Source of the DNA: CAYXGE01 sp964464435
GTDB taxonomy: Bacteria > Pseudomonadota > Gammaproteobacteria > Burkholderiales > Methylophilaceae
DNA: 22,978 bases
NCBI GenBank assembly: GCA_964464435.1
Contig: CAYXGE010000025.1
Location: forward strand, 1 to 22,978
Reading direction: 5' to 3'
Shown here: one piece after another, positions 7,263-13,994 of the stretch
Layout of the letters: the number at the start of each line of letters is the position of its first letter
How positions within the stretch are numbered: the stretch's first letter is position 1
The notes under the pieces: model-generated
Told to the model about the DNA's origin: nothing
The model's input: the letters and a program-made list of their open reading frames with translations, nothing else
Databases searched by the model: none
Made by a program: the position numbers and the translations under genes

Positions 7263-8021
7263 ATGTCAGCATCAGCTACCGAAAAACAAAACATTTTTAA
7301 CAATATCCGTGTGGTGCTATGCAGTACTAGCCACCCTGGCAATATTGGCTCCACTGCCCGCGCCATGAAAACCATGGGTTTATCACGCTTGTATTTGGTT
7401 AACCCTAAATACTTTCCTGATGGGCAAGCCAAGTCTTTAGCGGTGAATGCCACCGATGTATTGGATAGCGCTGTCGTCACCTCAAGTTTGGAAGAAGCCA
7501 TTGCTGACTGTCAATTTGTGATTGGCGTTAGTGGCAAAGAGCGCTCACTCTCACAACAAGTGATGACCGTGCGAGAGGCCGCACAAGAGGTACATCAAAT
7601 CGCCAGCCAACAACAAGTGGCCTTGGTGTTTGGCACCGAAATGAGCGGTCTAAGCAATGCCGAAGCAGACCGTTGCCAAGTGCTAGCAACCATTCCCGCT
7701 AACCCAGAGTACACCTCACTCAATCTGGCGCAAGCAGTACAAATCATGTGTTATGAGGTACGCATGGCGATTACCGAAGGCAAACTACATTACGATGAAA
7801 AACCTGCCGAACTCGCCAGTCAAGACGACTTAGAACGATTTTATGTGCACATGCAAGAAGTGTTAGAGCATATAGGCTACATCAATCCACGTGCGCCAAA
7901 AAAACTGTTTGAACGCCTGCGCAGATTGTATGCACGTACAAGATTAGAAAAAGAAGAAGTTAATTTACTGCGAGGCATTTTGACCTTGAGCGTAAACCCT
8001 AAAAAGCACAATAAATATTAA
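7263..8021 (+). CDS. trmJ: tRNA (cytidine/uridine-2'-O-)-methyltransferase TrmJ
   Basis: 252 residues, close to E. coli TrmJ. This SPOUT-fold enzyme uses S-adenosylmethionine to 2'-O-methylate C32/U32 in the tRNA anticodon loop. Motifs seen: H-P-G-N-I-G-S-T-A-R-A-M-K (24-36), F-G-T-E-M-S-G-L (123-130) and S-L-N-L-A-Q-A-V-Q (152-160), which make the knot and cofactor site. The C-terminal part is the helical extension typical of TrmJ rather than TrmL. The ATG at 7263 is the first good start. It converges on an unknown gene only five bases away, without a visible terminator between them. Confidence 0.92.
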   Translation: MSASATEKQNIFNNIRVVLCSTSHPGNIGSTARAMKTMGLSRLYLVNPKYFPDGQAKSLAVNATDVLDSAVVTSSLEEAIADCQFVIGVSGKERSLSQQVMTVREAAQEVHQIASQQQVALVFGTEMSGLSNAEADRCQVLATIPANPEYTSLNLAQAVQIMCYEVRMAITEGKLHYDEKPAELASQDDLERFYVHMQEVLEHIGYINPRAPKKLFERLRRLYARTRLEKEEVNLLRGILTLSVNPKKHNKY

Positions 8022-8025
8022 CTAT

Positions 8026-8478
8026 CTAAAAATCGACCTCTACACTTACAAGCTTTTCAGCTTGCAATACCACTTGAAAACAAGCATCACTAAGCGCCTC
8101 ATCTTTGAAGCTATAAAGCAATGCAACCTGTGGGGTTTCATCCATATTTAGGCCAGTCATATGCAAAAGCCGCCATAAATCAGGCGCTGAGTCTAACTTT
8201 GTAAATCGGTCTTCAATGGTAATTTTTTGCTCTACCCATTTATCAAAGCATGCTTGTTGTATTTCTCTCTCAAGTCTCTTGGCTACTTTTTTGATGTTTT
8301 CTACACGCGCTCTAAACGCTTCATCAGGTTTAACTTTGCTATGATAATAAAGCCCTGCTGGATATTCATTATTCGGCCACTCAATCTCACCACTCCATGA
8401 ATCGTTTCGGAACTCAAGCTTTCCTAAAACAGGGTCATTCACACTATCCACTCCAAATAATCTAGAAAAAAATCCCAT
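8026..8478 (-). CDS. Hypothetical protein between trmJ and cysE
   Basis: 150 residues from the ATG at 8478. The frame extends to a TTG at 8514, but AAAGGGGG lies just before the 8478 ATG and decides the start. I do not recognise the family. The N-terminus M-G-F-F-S-R-L-F-G is short and amphipathic, followed by D-P-V-L-G-K-L-E-F and W-S-G-E-I-E-W-P, which looks like the opening of small cytoplasmic proteins of the DUF2262/DUF6985 kind, though I cannot assign it. The middle (about 50-85) is a charged helix. No signal peptide or membrane segment follows. It interrupts the usual trmJ-cysE-iscR order, runs against both neighbours, and is probably transcribed alone from the short gap before cysE. 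Confidence 0.6.
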   Translation of the reverse strand: MGFFSRLFGVDSVNDPVLGKLEFRNDSWSGEIEWPNNEYPAGLYYHSKVKPDEAFRARVENIKKVAKRLEREIQQACFDKWVEQKITIEDRFTKLDSAPDLWRLLHMTGLNMDETPQVALLYSFKDEALSDACFQVVLQAEKLVSVEVDF

Positions 8479-8572
8479 TAAGCCCCCTTTATAAAAGCCA
8501 AACCGTTTAAACAACCTAGCAAAATAGTCAAGAATTAGCCTTTATGGCATAATCCTTCTTTTGGAAAGTATC

Positions 8573-9316
8573 ATGTTTAATCATATCAAAGAAGACATTG
8601 CTATAGTATTTGACCGCGACCCTGCGGCACGCAATCATTTTGAAGTATTGACCACATATCCTGGGGTGCATGCATTGCTATTGCACCGCGTTTCTCATTG
8701 GTTGTGGTCAATCAAGCTCAAATGGTTGGCGCGTTTTAGCTCACATTTTGCGCGTTGGATTACTGGTATTGAAATTCACCCAGGTGCCACCATAGGGCGG
8801 CGTGTGTTTATCGACCATGGCATGGGCGTGGTGATTGGTGAAACCGCGATTATTGGCGACGATTGCACGCTTTATCATGGTGTAACTTTAGGTGGCACAA
8901 GCTGGAACAAAGGCAAACGTCACCCCACGCTAGAAAGTGGCGTGGTAATTGGCGCTGGCGCTAAAGTGCTTGGCCCAATTACGGTAGGTGCTGGTGCAAA
9001 AATCGGCTCAAATGCAGTGGTAGTTAAAGATGTACCGCAAGGCGCAACTGCAGTGGGCATACCCGCGCGCATTATCGATGAACAAGTCAATAAACAACGT
9101 GAAAACACGGCAGAAAAAATTGGCTTTAATGCTTACGGCATTACAGATGACAGCAATGACCCCATGACCAAAGCGATTCATGCTTTGTTAGACCATAGTG
9201 CAAAACAAGATGCACTGCTTCAATCCATGTCAACACAGCTTAAAAAACTGGTTGCTGACGCCAATGCAGACAGTGAAATTGGCCAAGCATTTGATGTGAA
9301 CCAATCCAAAAAATAG
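8573..9316 (+). CDS. cysE: Serine O-acetyltransferase
   Basis: 247 residues. CysE transfers acetyl from acetyl-CoA to L-serine, making O-acetylserine for cysteine synthesis. The N-terminal helical part (1-65) is followed by a left-handed beta-helix of hexapeptide repeats (about 67-180) with I-D-H-G-M-G-V-V-I-G-E-T (80-91), H-G-V-T-L-G-G-T (102-109), R-H-P-T-L and V-G-I-P-A-R-I. It is the shorter, EpsC/Bacillus-like type, not the 273-residue E. coli form. The frame opens upstream at a TTG (8561), but GGAAAG at 8563-8568 precedes the ATG at 8573. The last ~65 residues are a low-complexity polar tail. It sits directly before iscR; its stop codon lies inside the predicted IscR operator. Placing cysE beside isc ties cysteine supply to cluster assembly. 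Confidence 0.93.
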   Translation: MFNHIKEDIAIVFDRDPAARNHFEVLTTYPGVHALLLHRVSHWLWSIKLKWLARFSSHFARWITGIEIHPGATIGRRVFIDHGMGVVIGETAIIGDDCTLYHGVTLGGTSWNKGKRHPTLESGVVIGAGAKVLGPITVGAGAKIGSNAVVVKDVPQGATAVGIPARIIDEQVNKQRENTAEKIGFNAYGITDDSNDPMTKAIHALLDHSAKQDALLQSMSTQLKKLVADANADSEIGQAFDVNQSKK

Positions 9317-9337
9317 TTGACTAAACTAATAGGGTAT
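9313..9337 (+). promoter_or_regulatory. Predicted type 1 IscR binding site
   Basis: The 25 bases match the E. coli type 1 IscR consensus (ATASYYGACT-RWWW-YAGTCRRSTAT, from memory) at 22 positions; the mismatches are at positions 14, 17 and 19. The site starts with ATAGTTGACT and ends GGGTAT. It covers the -35 box and most of the spacer of the promoter at 9317-9345, as expected for repression by [2Fe-2S]-IscR. Confidence 0.75.
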
Positions 9338-9345
9338 TTTAGAAT
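9317..9345 (+). promoter_or_regulatory. Sigma70 promoter of the isc operon
   Basis: TTGACT (9317-9322), 17-base spacer, TAGAAT (9340-9345). It begins with the base after the cysE stop codon. The start of transcription would be near 9352, leaving a leader of about 95 bases before iscR that contains AGTTTAAA (9360-9367) and TTTAAACT (9397-9404) as separated inverted arms. Confidence 0.7.
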
Positions 9346-9447
9346 TCAGCCCTTGTGAAAGTTTAAATATAACGCCGTTGTTAATTAATTAGCGTGTTTA
9401 AACTACTTTAGAATTTTGATGTTCCACTATTGTTTAGGGACAATTTA

Positions 9448-9930
9448 ATGAGACTTACCACCAAAGGCAGATTTGCCGTGACTGCCATGCTTGATTTGGC
9501 AATACATGAAAAAGACAGACCTGTTACGCTTGCTGATATTAGTGAGCGTCAATACATTTCACTTTCATATCTTGAACAATTATTTAGCAAGCTACGTCGC
9601 TGTGGCTTAGTAAAAAGTGTTCGTGGCCCTGGTGGTGGATATCGTATTGCTAAGCATTTAGACGAAATAGCTGTTGCTGACATTATTAGTGCAGTAGATG
9701 AACAAGTCGATGCCACACAATGCGGCGGACATGAAAACTGTCGTAATGAACGTCGTTGCATGACCCATGATTTATGGACCAGCTTAAATGTGAAAATTTT
9801 GGAATACCTAGCTGAAGTTTCATTGAGCGATTTAGTGGCATCGCAAGGTCCTGATAAAAAAATTACACTGACTAAGCGCCTAGATGGTGCAGACATATCA
9901 AAGCAAAGTTTGGTACTTGAAAACGTTTAA
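9448..9930 (+). CDS. iscR: Fe-S cluster-sensing regulator IscR
   Basis: 160 residues, Rrf2 family. With a [2Fe-2S] cluster IscR represses the isc operon; without it the protein regulates other promoters. The N-terminal winged helix-turn-helix (1-65, M-R-L-T-T-K-G-R-F-A start, G-P-G-G-G-Y-R wing) is followed by Cys92, Cys98, Cys104 and His107, spaced exactly as the cluster ligands of E. coli IscR. The frame opens at a TTG (9430), but the ATG at 9448 begins with the conserved sequence and has AGGGA seven bases upstream. First gene of the isc operon; seven bases separate it from the next. The operator at 9313-9337 shows likely autorepression. Confidence 0.96.
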   Translation: MRLTTKGRFAVTAMLDLAIHEKDRPVTLADISERQYISLSYLEQLFSKLRRCGLVKSVRGPGGGYRIAKHLDEIAVADIISAVDEQVDATQCGGHENCRNERRCMTHDLWTSLNVKILEYLAEVSLSDLVASQGPDKKITLTKRLDGADISKQSLVLENV

Positions 9931-9936
9931 CTCGCT

Positions 9937-11091
9937 ATGATGAATGAGGGTGCTACTTACCTAGACAATAATGGCACAACGCAACTTGATAGCCGTGTGC
10001 TTGAGGTGATGCAGCAGTATTTAGCTATGCAATATGGTAACGCTACCAGCCGCCATGTATTTGGTCGCTCAGCGCGCCAAGCCATAGAGCGCGCTCGTGA
10101 GCAAGTGGCAGATGCCGTGGACGCGCACCCATCGCAAGTGGTATTTACCGCCAGCGGCACAGAAAGTAATAATTTTGCCATACGCGGCATTGCAAGTTTG
10201 CAAGCTGACAAAGCCATTGCCATTAGCGCAATTGAGCACCCTTGTGTTAGCAGGCCTGCTGAACACATGCGCCAACAAGGTTGGCAAGTGAATGAAATTG
10301 CTGTTAATAGTACAGGCGTATTAAACCTTGATTCACTGCAAACATGCTTAAAAACGCCAACTAGCCTAGTTTCTGCAATGCTCGCTAACAATGAAACTGG
10401 CGTGATTCAGCCAGTGGCTGAAATGGCAGAATTAGCTAAGCAACACGGCGCTTTTATGCATACGGATGCAGTACAAGCACTTGGTAAAATGCCTGTGAGT
10501 TTTAGTGATTTAAACGTGCAAGCGATGACGATTTCTTCACACAAAATTGGCGGCCCACAAGGCGCTGGTGCTTTAGTGCTAGATAAGCGCGTAGATATTC
10601 AGCCTTTAATGATGGGCGGCGGGCAAGAAAAAGGCTTACGCAGTGGCACTGAAAACTTAGCCGCAATTGTAGGCTTTGGCGCGGCCTGTGAGTTAGTGCA
10701 AAGAGAGTTAAAAACGCGCATCAGCAACACCCAAGTGCTGCGCGAGCATTTAGAAGTTGGTTTAAAACAGTTAGGCGCTACGATTTTTGGCAATGCTGTG
10801 CCGCGCTTACCCAACACCAGCTTTTTTGCGTTTGAGGGCATAGAAGGTGAAACCATGCTACTTGCGCTGGATAGAAAACATTATGCCATTGCTAGCGGCT
10901 CAGCCTGCTCTAGCGACAGCACCGAGCCTAGCCATGTGTTATTGGCCATGGGCGTAGAAGAGTATTTGGCGCGTGGTGCATTGCGCGTAAGCTTTGCTAG
11001 CCACAACACCATGCAACAAGTCGATGGCTTTTTAAGCGCGCTTGCTGGCGAGTTAAATAGATTAAAACAGATGACTGCCATAGCAGTCTAA
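9937..11091 (+). CDS. NifS-like cysteine desulfurase (second desulfurase of the isc operon)
   Basis: 384 residues, a class V aminotransferase-fold PLP enzyme that removes sulfur from cysteine to give alanine and a persulfide. The PLP lysine is Lys203 (S-S-H-K-I-G-G-P-Q-G), with His101 (E-H-P) and Asp177 also in place; the catalytic loop is S-S-G-S-A-C-S-S with Cys324. It is only distantly like the adjacent IscS and lacks the C-terminal L-W-E-M-H tail by which IscS docks to IscU. The start may be 9937 or the ATG at 9940. Located between iscR and iscS in one transcript; a NifS-like gene in that place is, as I recall, found in several betaproteobacteria. Its special role (alternative acceptor, tRNA thiolation) cannot be read from sequence. 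Confidence 0.88.
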   Translation: MMNEGATYLDNNGTTQLDSRVLEVMQQYLAMQYGNATSRHVFGRSARQAIERAREQVADAVDAHPSQVVFTASGTESNNFAIRGIASLQADKAIAISAIEHPCVSRPAEHMRQQGWQVNEIAVNSTGVLNLDSLQTCLKTPTSLVSAMLANNETGVIQPVAEMAELAKQHGAFMHTDAVQALGKMPVSFSDLNVQAMTISSHKIGGPQGAGALVLDKRVDIQPLMMGGGQEKGLRSGTENLAAIVGFGAACELVQRELKTRISNTQVLREHLEVGLKQLGATIFGNAVPRLPNTSFFAFEGIEGETMLLALDRKHYAIASGSACSSDSTEPSHVLLAMGVEEYLARGALRVSFASHNTMQQVDGFLSALAGELNRLKQMTAIAV

Positions 11092-11114
11092 AATTGAACA
11101 CATAAGGATTAAGC

Positions 11115-12332
11115 ATGACCGTTCACACCCCGATTTATTTGGATTATTCAGCAACGACACCCGTTGATAAACGTGTAGCTGCTAAGATGATTCCTTATTT
11201 AACTGAAGACTTTGGTAACCCAGCTTCACGTAGCCACCCGTTTGGCTGGACAGCTGAAAAAGCCGTTGAAGAAGCACGTGAAGAAGTCGCTAAATTGGTA
11301 GGTGCTGACCCACGCGAAATCGTGTGGACTTCAGGTGCAACCGAGTCTAACAACCTTGCCATTAAAGGTGCTGCTCACTTTTATAGCGCGACAAAAGGCA
11401 AGCACTTAATTACGGTAGCAACAGAACATAAAGCGGTGATTGACCCTATGCGCGATTTAGAACGTGAAGGGTTTGAAACCACATTTTTACAACCAGAACC
11501 TAATGGTTTGGTTGATATAGAAAAATTTAAAGCAGCGATTCGCCCTGATACCGTATTGGCATCTGTCATGTTTGTAAATAACGAAATTGGCGTAATTCAA
11601 GACATTGAAGCTATTGGTAAGATTTGTCGTGAAAACAATATTATTTTTCATGTGGATGCTGCGCAAGCCACTGGCAAAGTAGCGATTGATTTAGAAAATC
11701 TACCTGTAGACTTAATGAGCTTTAGTGCGCATAAAACCTACGGCCCTAAAGGCATAGGCGCTTTATATGTACGCCGTAAACCACGCATCCGTATTGAAGC
11801 ACAAATGCATGGTGGCGGTCATGAGCGCGGCATGCGTTCTGGCACATTAGCTACGCACCAAATCGTTGGCATGGGCGAAGCTTTCCGCATCGCGCGTGAA
11901 GAAATGGGCGCAGAAAACGAGCGTGTCCGCATGTTGCGTGACCGCTTGCTCAAGGGTTTGCAAGAAATTGACGAAGTGTATGTGAATGGTGATTTAGAGC
12001 GCCGCGTACCGCACAATTTAAACATCAGCTTTAACTTTGTTGAAGGTGAATCGCTGATTATGGCGGTGAAAGACATTGCGGTTTCAAGCGGCTCTGCTTG
12101 TACCTCAGCCAGCCTTGAGCCTTCATACGTGTTACGCGCTTTAGGCCGCTCTGATGAGTTAGCGCACAGCTCAATCCGCTTTAGTATTGGGCGTTTTACT
12201 ACTGAAGAAGATGTGGATTACACCATTAACTTAATGAAGAGCAAAATTGGTAAATTGCGTGAGCTTTCACCACTTTGGGAAATGCATTTGGATGGGGTGG
12301 ATCTTTCCAAAGTAGAATGGGCAGCCCATTAA
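11115..12332 (+). CDS. iscS: Cysteine desulfurase IscS
   Basis: 405 residues, one more than E. coli IscS. It supplies persulfide sulfur to IscU and to tRNA thiolation and other acceptors. Lys207 (S-A-H-K-T-Y-G) binds PLP, His105 stacks on it, and Cys329 in S-S-G-S-A-C-T-S is the persulfide carrier. The C-terminal tail S-P-L-W-E-M-H-x-D-G-V-D-L-S-K-V-x-W is the conserved IscU-docking end, which the upstream desulfurase lacks. AAGGA lies eight bases before the ATG. It follows the NifS-like gene by 23 bp and is unusually far (about 260 bp excluding the sequence gap) from iscU, separated by repeat DNA. Confidence 0.97.
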   Translation: MTVHTPIYLDYSATTPVDKRVAAKMIPYLTEDFGNPASRSHPFGWTAEKAVEEAREEVAKLVGADPREIVWTSGATESNNLAIKGAAHFYSATKGKHLITVATEHKAVIDPMRDLEREGFETTFLQPEPNGLVDIEKFKAAIRPDTVLASVMFVNNEIGVIQDIEAIGKICRENNIIFHVDAAQATGKVAIDLENLPVDLMSFSAHKTYGPKGIGALYVRRKPRIRIEAQMHGGGHERGMRSGTLATHQIVGMGEAFRIAREEMGAENERVRMLRDRLLKGLQEIDEVYVNGDLERRVPHNLNISFNFVEGESLIMAVKDIAVSSGSACTSASLEPSYVLRALGRSDELAHSSIRFSIGRFTTEEDVDYTINLMKSKIGKLRELSPLWEMHLDGVDLSKVEWAAH

Positions 12333-12349
12333 AATGCTTCTCTTTTTTC

Positions 12350-12416
12350 GCCTAGCGGCGTTGTCGAAAAGCTTGCATAGAAAACACTATGCGGCGCTTT
12401 CCTCCGCCTTGCTAGA
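12350..12416. repeat. Palindromic intergenic repeat, copy A (downstream of iscS)
   Basis: The element closes CTAGC-GGCG on CGCC-TT-GCTAG at its ends, and inside GCATAG-AAAACA-CTATGC with flanking GAAAAGC / GCTTTC, so it can fold as one long bulged hairpin. On the minus strand it reads CAAGGCGGAG ... hairpin ... GCAAGC ... CAACGCCGC, the same order of blocks as copy B at 12495-12590, in opposite orientation. Not followed by a T run, so not a simple terminator. Confidence 0.65.
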
Positions 12417-12494
12417 CAAAAAAATCGTGCGCATTTAGAGTTTTTAAACGTTGTATTTGAAGTACAAGCATTTATTAGAAATTTTTATTGGAAA

Positions 12495-12590
12495 AATTAA
12501 AAGGCAAAACAAATTCAAGGCAGTGAGGCGAAGACAGTACGTTTAGTACGGCAAGCCGAACTAACGCAGAAGTTGTGAAGTATTTTAATT
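12495..12590. repeat. Palindromic intergenic repeat, copy B (upstream of iscU)
   Basis: Bounded by AATTAAAA (12495-12502) and its inverted match TTTTAATT (12583-12590). Inside: CAAGGCAGTGAGGCGAAG, a short hairpin GTAC-GTTTA-GTAC (12537-12549), GGCAAGCC, and TAACGCAGAAG. Block order CAAGGC / hairpin / GCAAGC / AACGC is that of copy A inverted. It ends two bases before the iscU Shine-Dalgarno region. Confidence 0.6.
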
Positions 12591-12592
12591 TT

Positions 12593-12802
12593 AAGGAGTG
12601 TTGAGATGGCATATTCAGATAAGGTTTTAGATCATTATGAGAATCCANNNNNNNNNNNNNNNNNNNNNNNNNNNNNNNNNNNNNNNNNNNNNNNNNNNNN
12701 NNNNNNNNNNNNNNNNNNNNNNNNNNNNNNNNNNNNNNNNNNNNNNNAAGGAGTGTTGAGATGGCATATTCAGATAAGGTTTTAGATCATTATGAGAATC
12801 CA
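12593..12802. other. Assembly gap with 55-bp identical flanks
   Basis: 100 N at 12648-12747. The 55 bases before it (12593-12647) are identical to the 55 after it (12748-12802): both start AAGGAGTG and run through the first 14 codons of iscU. A fixed-size N run between ends sharing exactly 55 bases fits two contigs of a de Bruijn graph assembly with k = 55 that were scaffolded without merging. The true sequence is probably shorter by 155 bases, with a single iscU start. Confidence 0.85.
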
Positions 12803-13156
12803 CGTAACGTAGGTTCTTTAGACAAAAACGACCCAAACGTAGGCACGGGCATGGTGGGTGCACCTGCTTGTGGTGACGTGATGAAGTTGATGATTAAAGT
12901 CAATGATGCAGGCATTATTGAAGATGCTAAATTCAAAACTTACGGTTGCGGGTCTGCCATTGCCTCTAGCTCACTTGTCACCGAGTGGTTAAAAGGCCGC
13001 ACCATTGAAGAAGCGTATGCGATTAAAAATTCTGAAATCGCAGAAGAGCTTGCTTTGCCTCCAGTTAAAATACACTGCTCAGTATTAGCTGAAGACGCTA
13101 TTAAAGCGGCTGTTGCAGATATTAAGGCTAAACAAGCGAATAAAGAAGCGGTCTAA
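12761..13156 (+). CDS. iscU: Iron-sulfur cluster scaffold IscU
   Basis: 131 residues. IscU is the scaffold on which IscS sulfur and iron form the [2Fe-2S] cluster that is then passed on. Cluster ligands Cys37, Cys63 and Cys106 and Asp39 match E. coli numbering, and L-P-P-V-K at 99-103 is the HscA recognition motif. AAGGAG precedes the ATG. The first 14 codons also appear at 12606-12647 before the N run; I treat that as a duplicated contig end, not a second gene. Followed by iscA after one base. The gene is complete on the right of the gap. Confidence 0.97.
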   Translation: MAYSDKVLDHYENPRNVGSLDKNDPNVGTGMVGAPACGDVMKLMIKVNDAGIIEDAKFKTYGCGSAIASSSLVTEWLKGRTIEEAYAIKNSEIAEELALPPVKIHCSVLAEDAIKAAVADIKAKQANKEAV

Positions 13157-13157
13157 C

Positions 13158-13481
13158 ATGGCAATTACGCTCACAGAAACTGCAGCTAACCGCGTTGAAA
13201 AGTTTTTAGCTAACCGTGGCAAAGGCATAGGCTTGCGCTTGGGCGTTAAAACCACAGGTTGCTCTGGCATGGCTTATACGCTTGAATTTGTAGATGAAAT
13301 GCAAGCTGAAGACATGGCGTTTGAAAGCCATGGTGTGAAGGTGATTGTAGATCCAAAAAGTCTGGTGTATATCGATGGCACCGAGTTGGACTTTACTAAA
13401 GAAGGCTTAAACGAAGGATTTAAATTTAACAACCCCAACGTGAAAGATGAATGTGGGTGTGGAGAGAGTTTTACGGTGTGA
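13158..13481 (+). CDS. iscA: A-type iron-sulfur carrier IscA
   Basis: 107 residues, the E. coli length. IscA binds iron or [2Fe-2S]/[4Fe-4S] clusters and delivers them to apo-proteins, especially in aerobic [4Fe-4S] maturation. Cys35 (T-G-C-S-G) and Cys99/Cys101 (E-C-G-C-G-E-S-F) are the three conserved ligands at the same positions as in E. coli. The frame opens at 13113, inside iscU, but M-A-I-T-L-T-E at 13158 is the conserved start, one base after the iscU stop. The stop overlaps the start of hscB, implying translational coupling. Confidence 0.97.
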   Translation: MAITLTETAANRVEKFLANRGKGIGLRLGVKTTGCSGMAYTLEFVDEMQAEDMAFESHGVKVIVDPKSLVYIDGTELDFTKEGLNEGFKFNNPNVKDECGCGESFTV

Positions 13482-13993
13482 ATCAGAATTACTTTGATTT
13501 TTTTAAGCTACCTCAAACCTATGCGATTGATTTAGCAACCTTAGATACTCATTTTCGTAAAATTCAAACCGAAGTTCACCCAGACAAGTTTGTTACAGCA
13601 AGTGCTGCAGAACGCTTGCAGTCTATGCAAACTGCCACGCTTGCCAATGAAGCATATCAAACACTAAAACACCCGACGGCACGTGCTCGCTATTTGCTCA
13701 AACTGCAAGGCATAGACACCGAAGAACATAGTAACACTGCCATGCCTGCAGACTTTTTAATGACACAAATGGAATGGCGTGAAGCGGTTGAAGATGCGAA
13801 AATGGCGAAAGATGTAGATGCCTTAGAAAATCAGCTCAAAACCATGCGACAAGAAGCCAAACACTTACAAACACAACTTGCGGATGAACTCGTAAACCAA
13901 GCACAGCAAGCCGCAATGACCGTGCGTAAACTCAGTTTTATCGACAAAATCAGTGCGGACGTCAACACACTGATTAGCCAACTAGAAGATTAA
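13478..13993 (+). CDS. hscB: J-type co-chaperone HscB
   Basis: 171 residues, as in E. coli. HscB brings IscU to HscA and stimulates its ATPase to drive cluster transfer. The J-domain (1-75) has Y-F-D-F-F near the start and the H-P-D motif at 34-36; the rest is the three-helix IscU-binding domain (about 85-171). The start is GTG at 13478, inside GTGTGA, overlapping the iscA stop by four bases; GGAGAGAG at 13461-13468 supports it. A longer frame from ATG 13451 would run through the iscA C-terminus and lacks conserved sequence. It is followed by hscA after one base. Confidence 0.95.
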   Translation: MNQNYFDFFKLPQTYAIDLATLDTHFRKIQTEVHPDKFVTASAAERLQSMQTATLANEAYQTLKHPTARARYLLKLQGIDTEEHSNTAMPADFLMTQMEWREAVEDAKMAKDVDALENQLKTMRQEAKHLQTQLADELVNQAQQAAMTVRKLSFIDKISADVNTLISQLED

Positions 13994-13994
13994 T

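Noticed and set aside
9360..9404. AGTTTAAA / TTTAAACT inverted arms in the iscR leader as a second operator
   Set aside because: Arms are 29 bases apart and AT-rich; no match to IscR type 1 or type 2 patterns was convincing. Noted in the promoter entry only.
9430..9447. TTG start giving iscR six extra residues
   Set aside because: The conserved M-R-L-T-T-K-G-R-F start and AGGGA spacing favour the ATG at 9448.
12606..12647. A second, truncated iscU start before the N run
   Set aside because: Identical base for base to the true iscU start over the whole 55-bp flank, which fits a duplicated contig end better than a gene fragment.
13113..13157. Longer iscA start inside iscU
   Set aside because: The 15 extra residues are the shifted frame of iscU; the conserved M-A-I-T-L-T start is at 13158.
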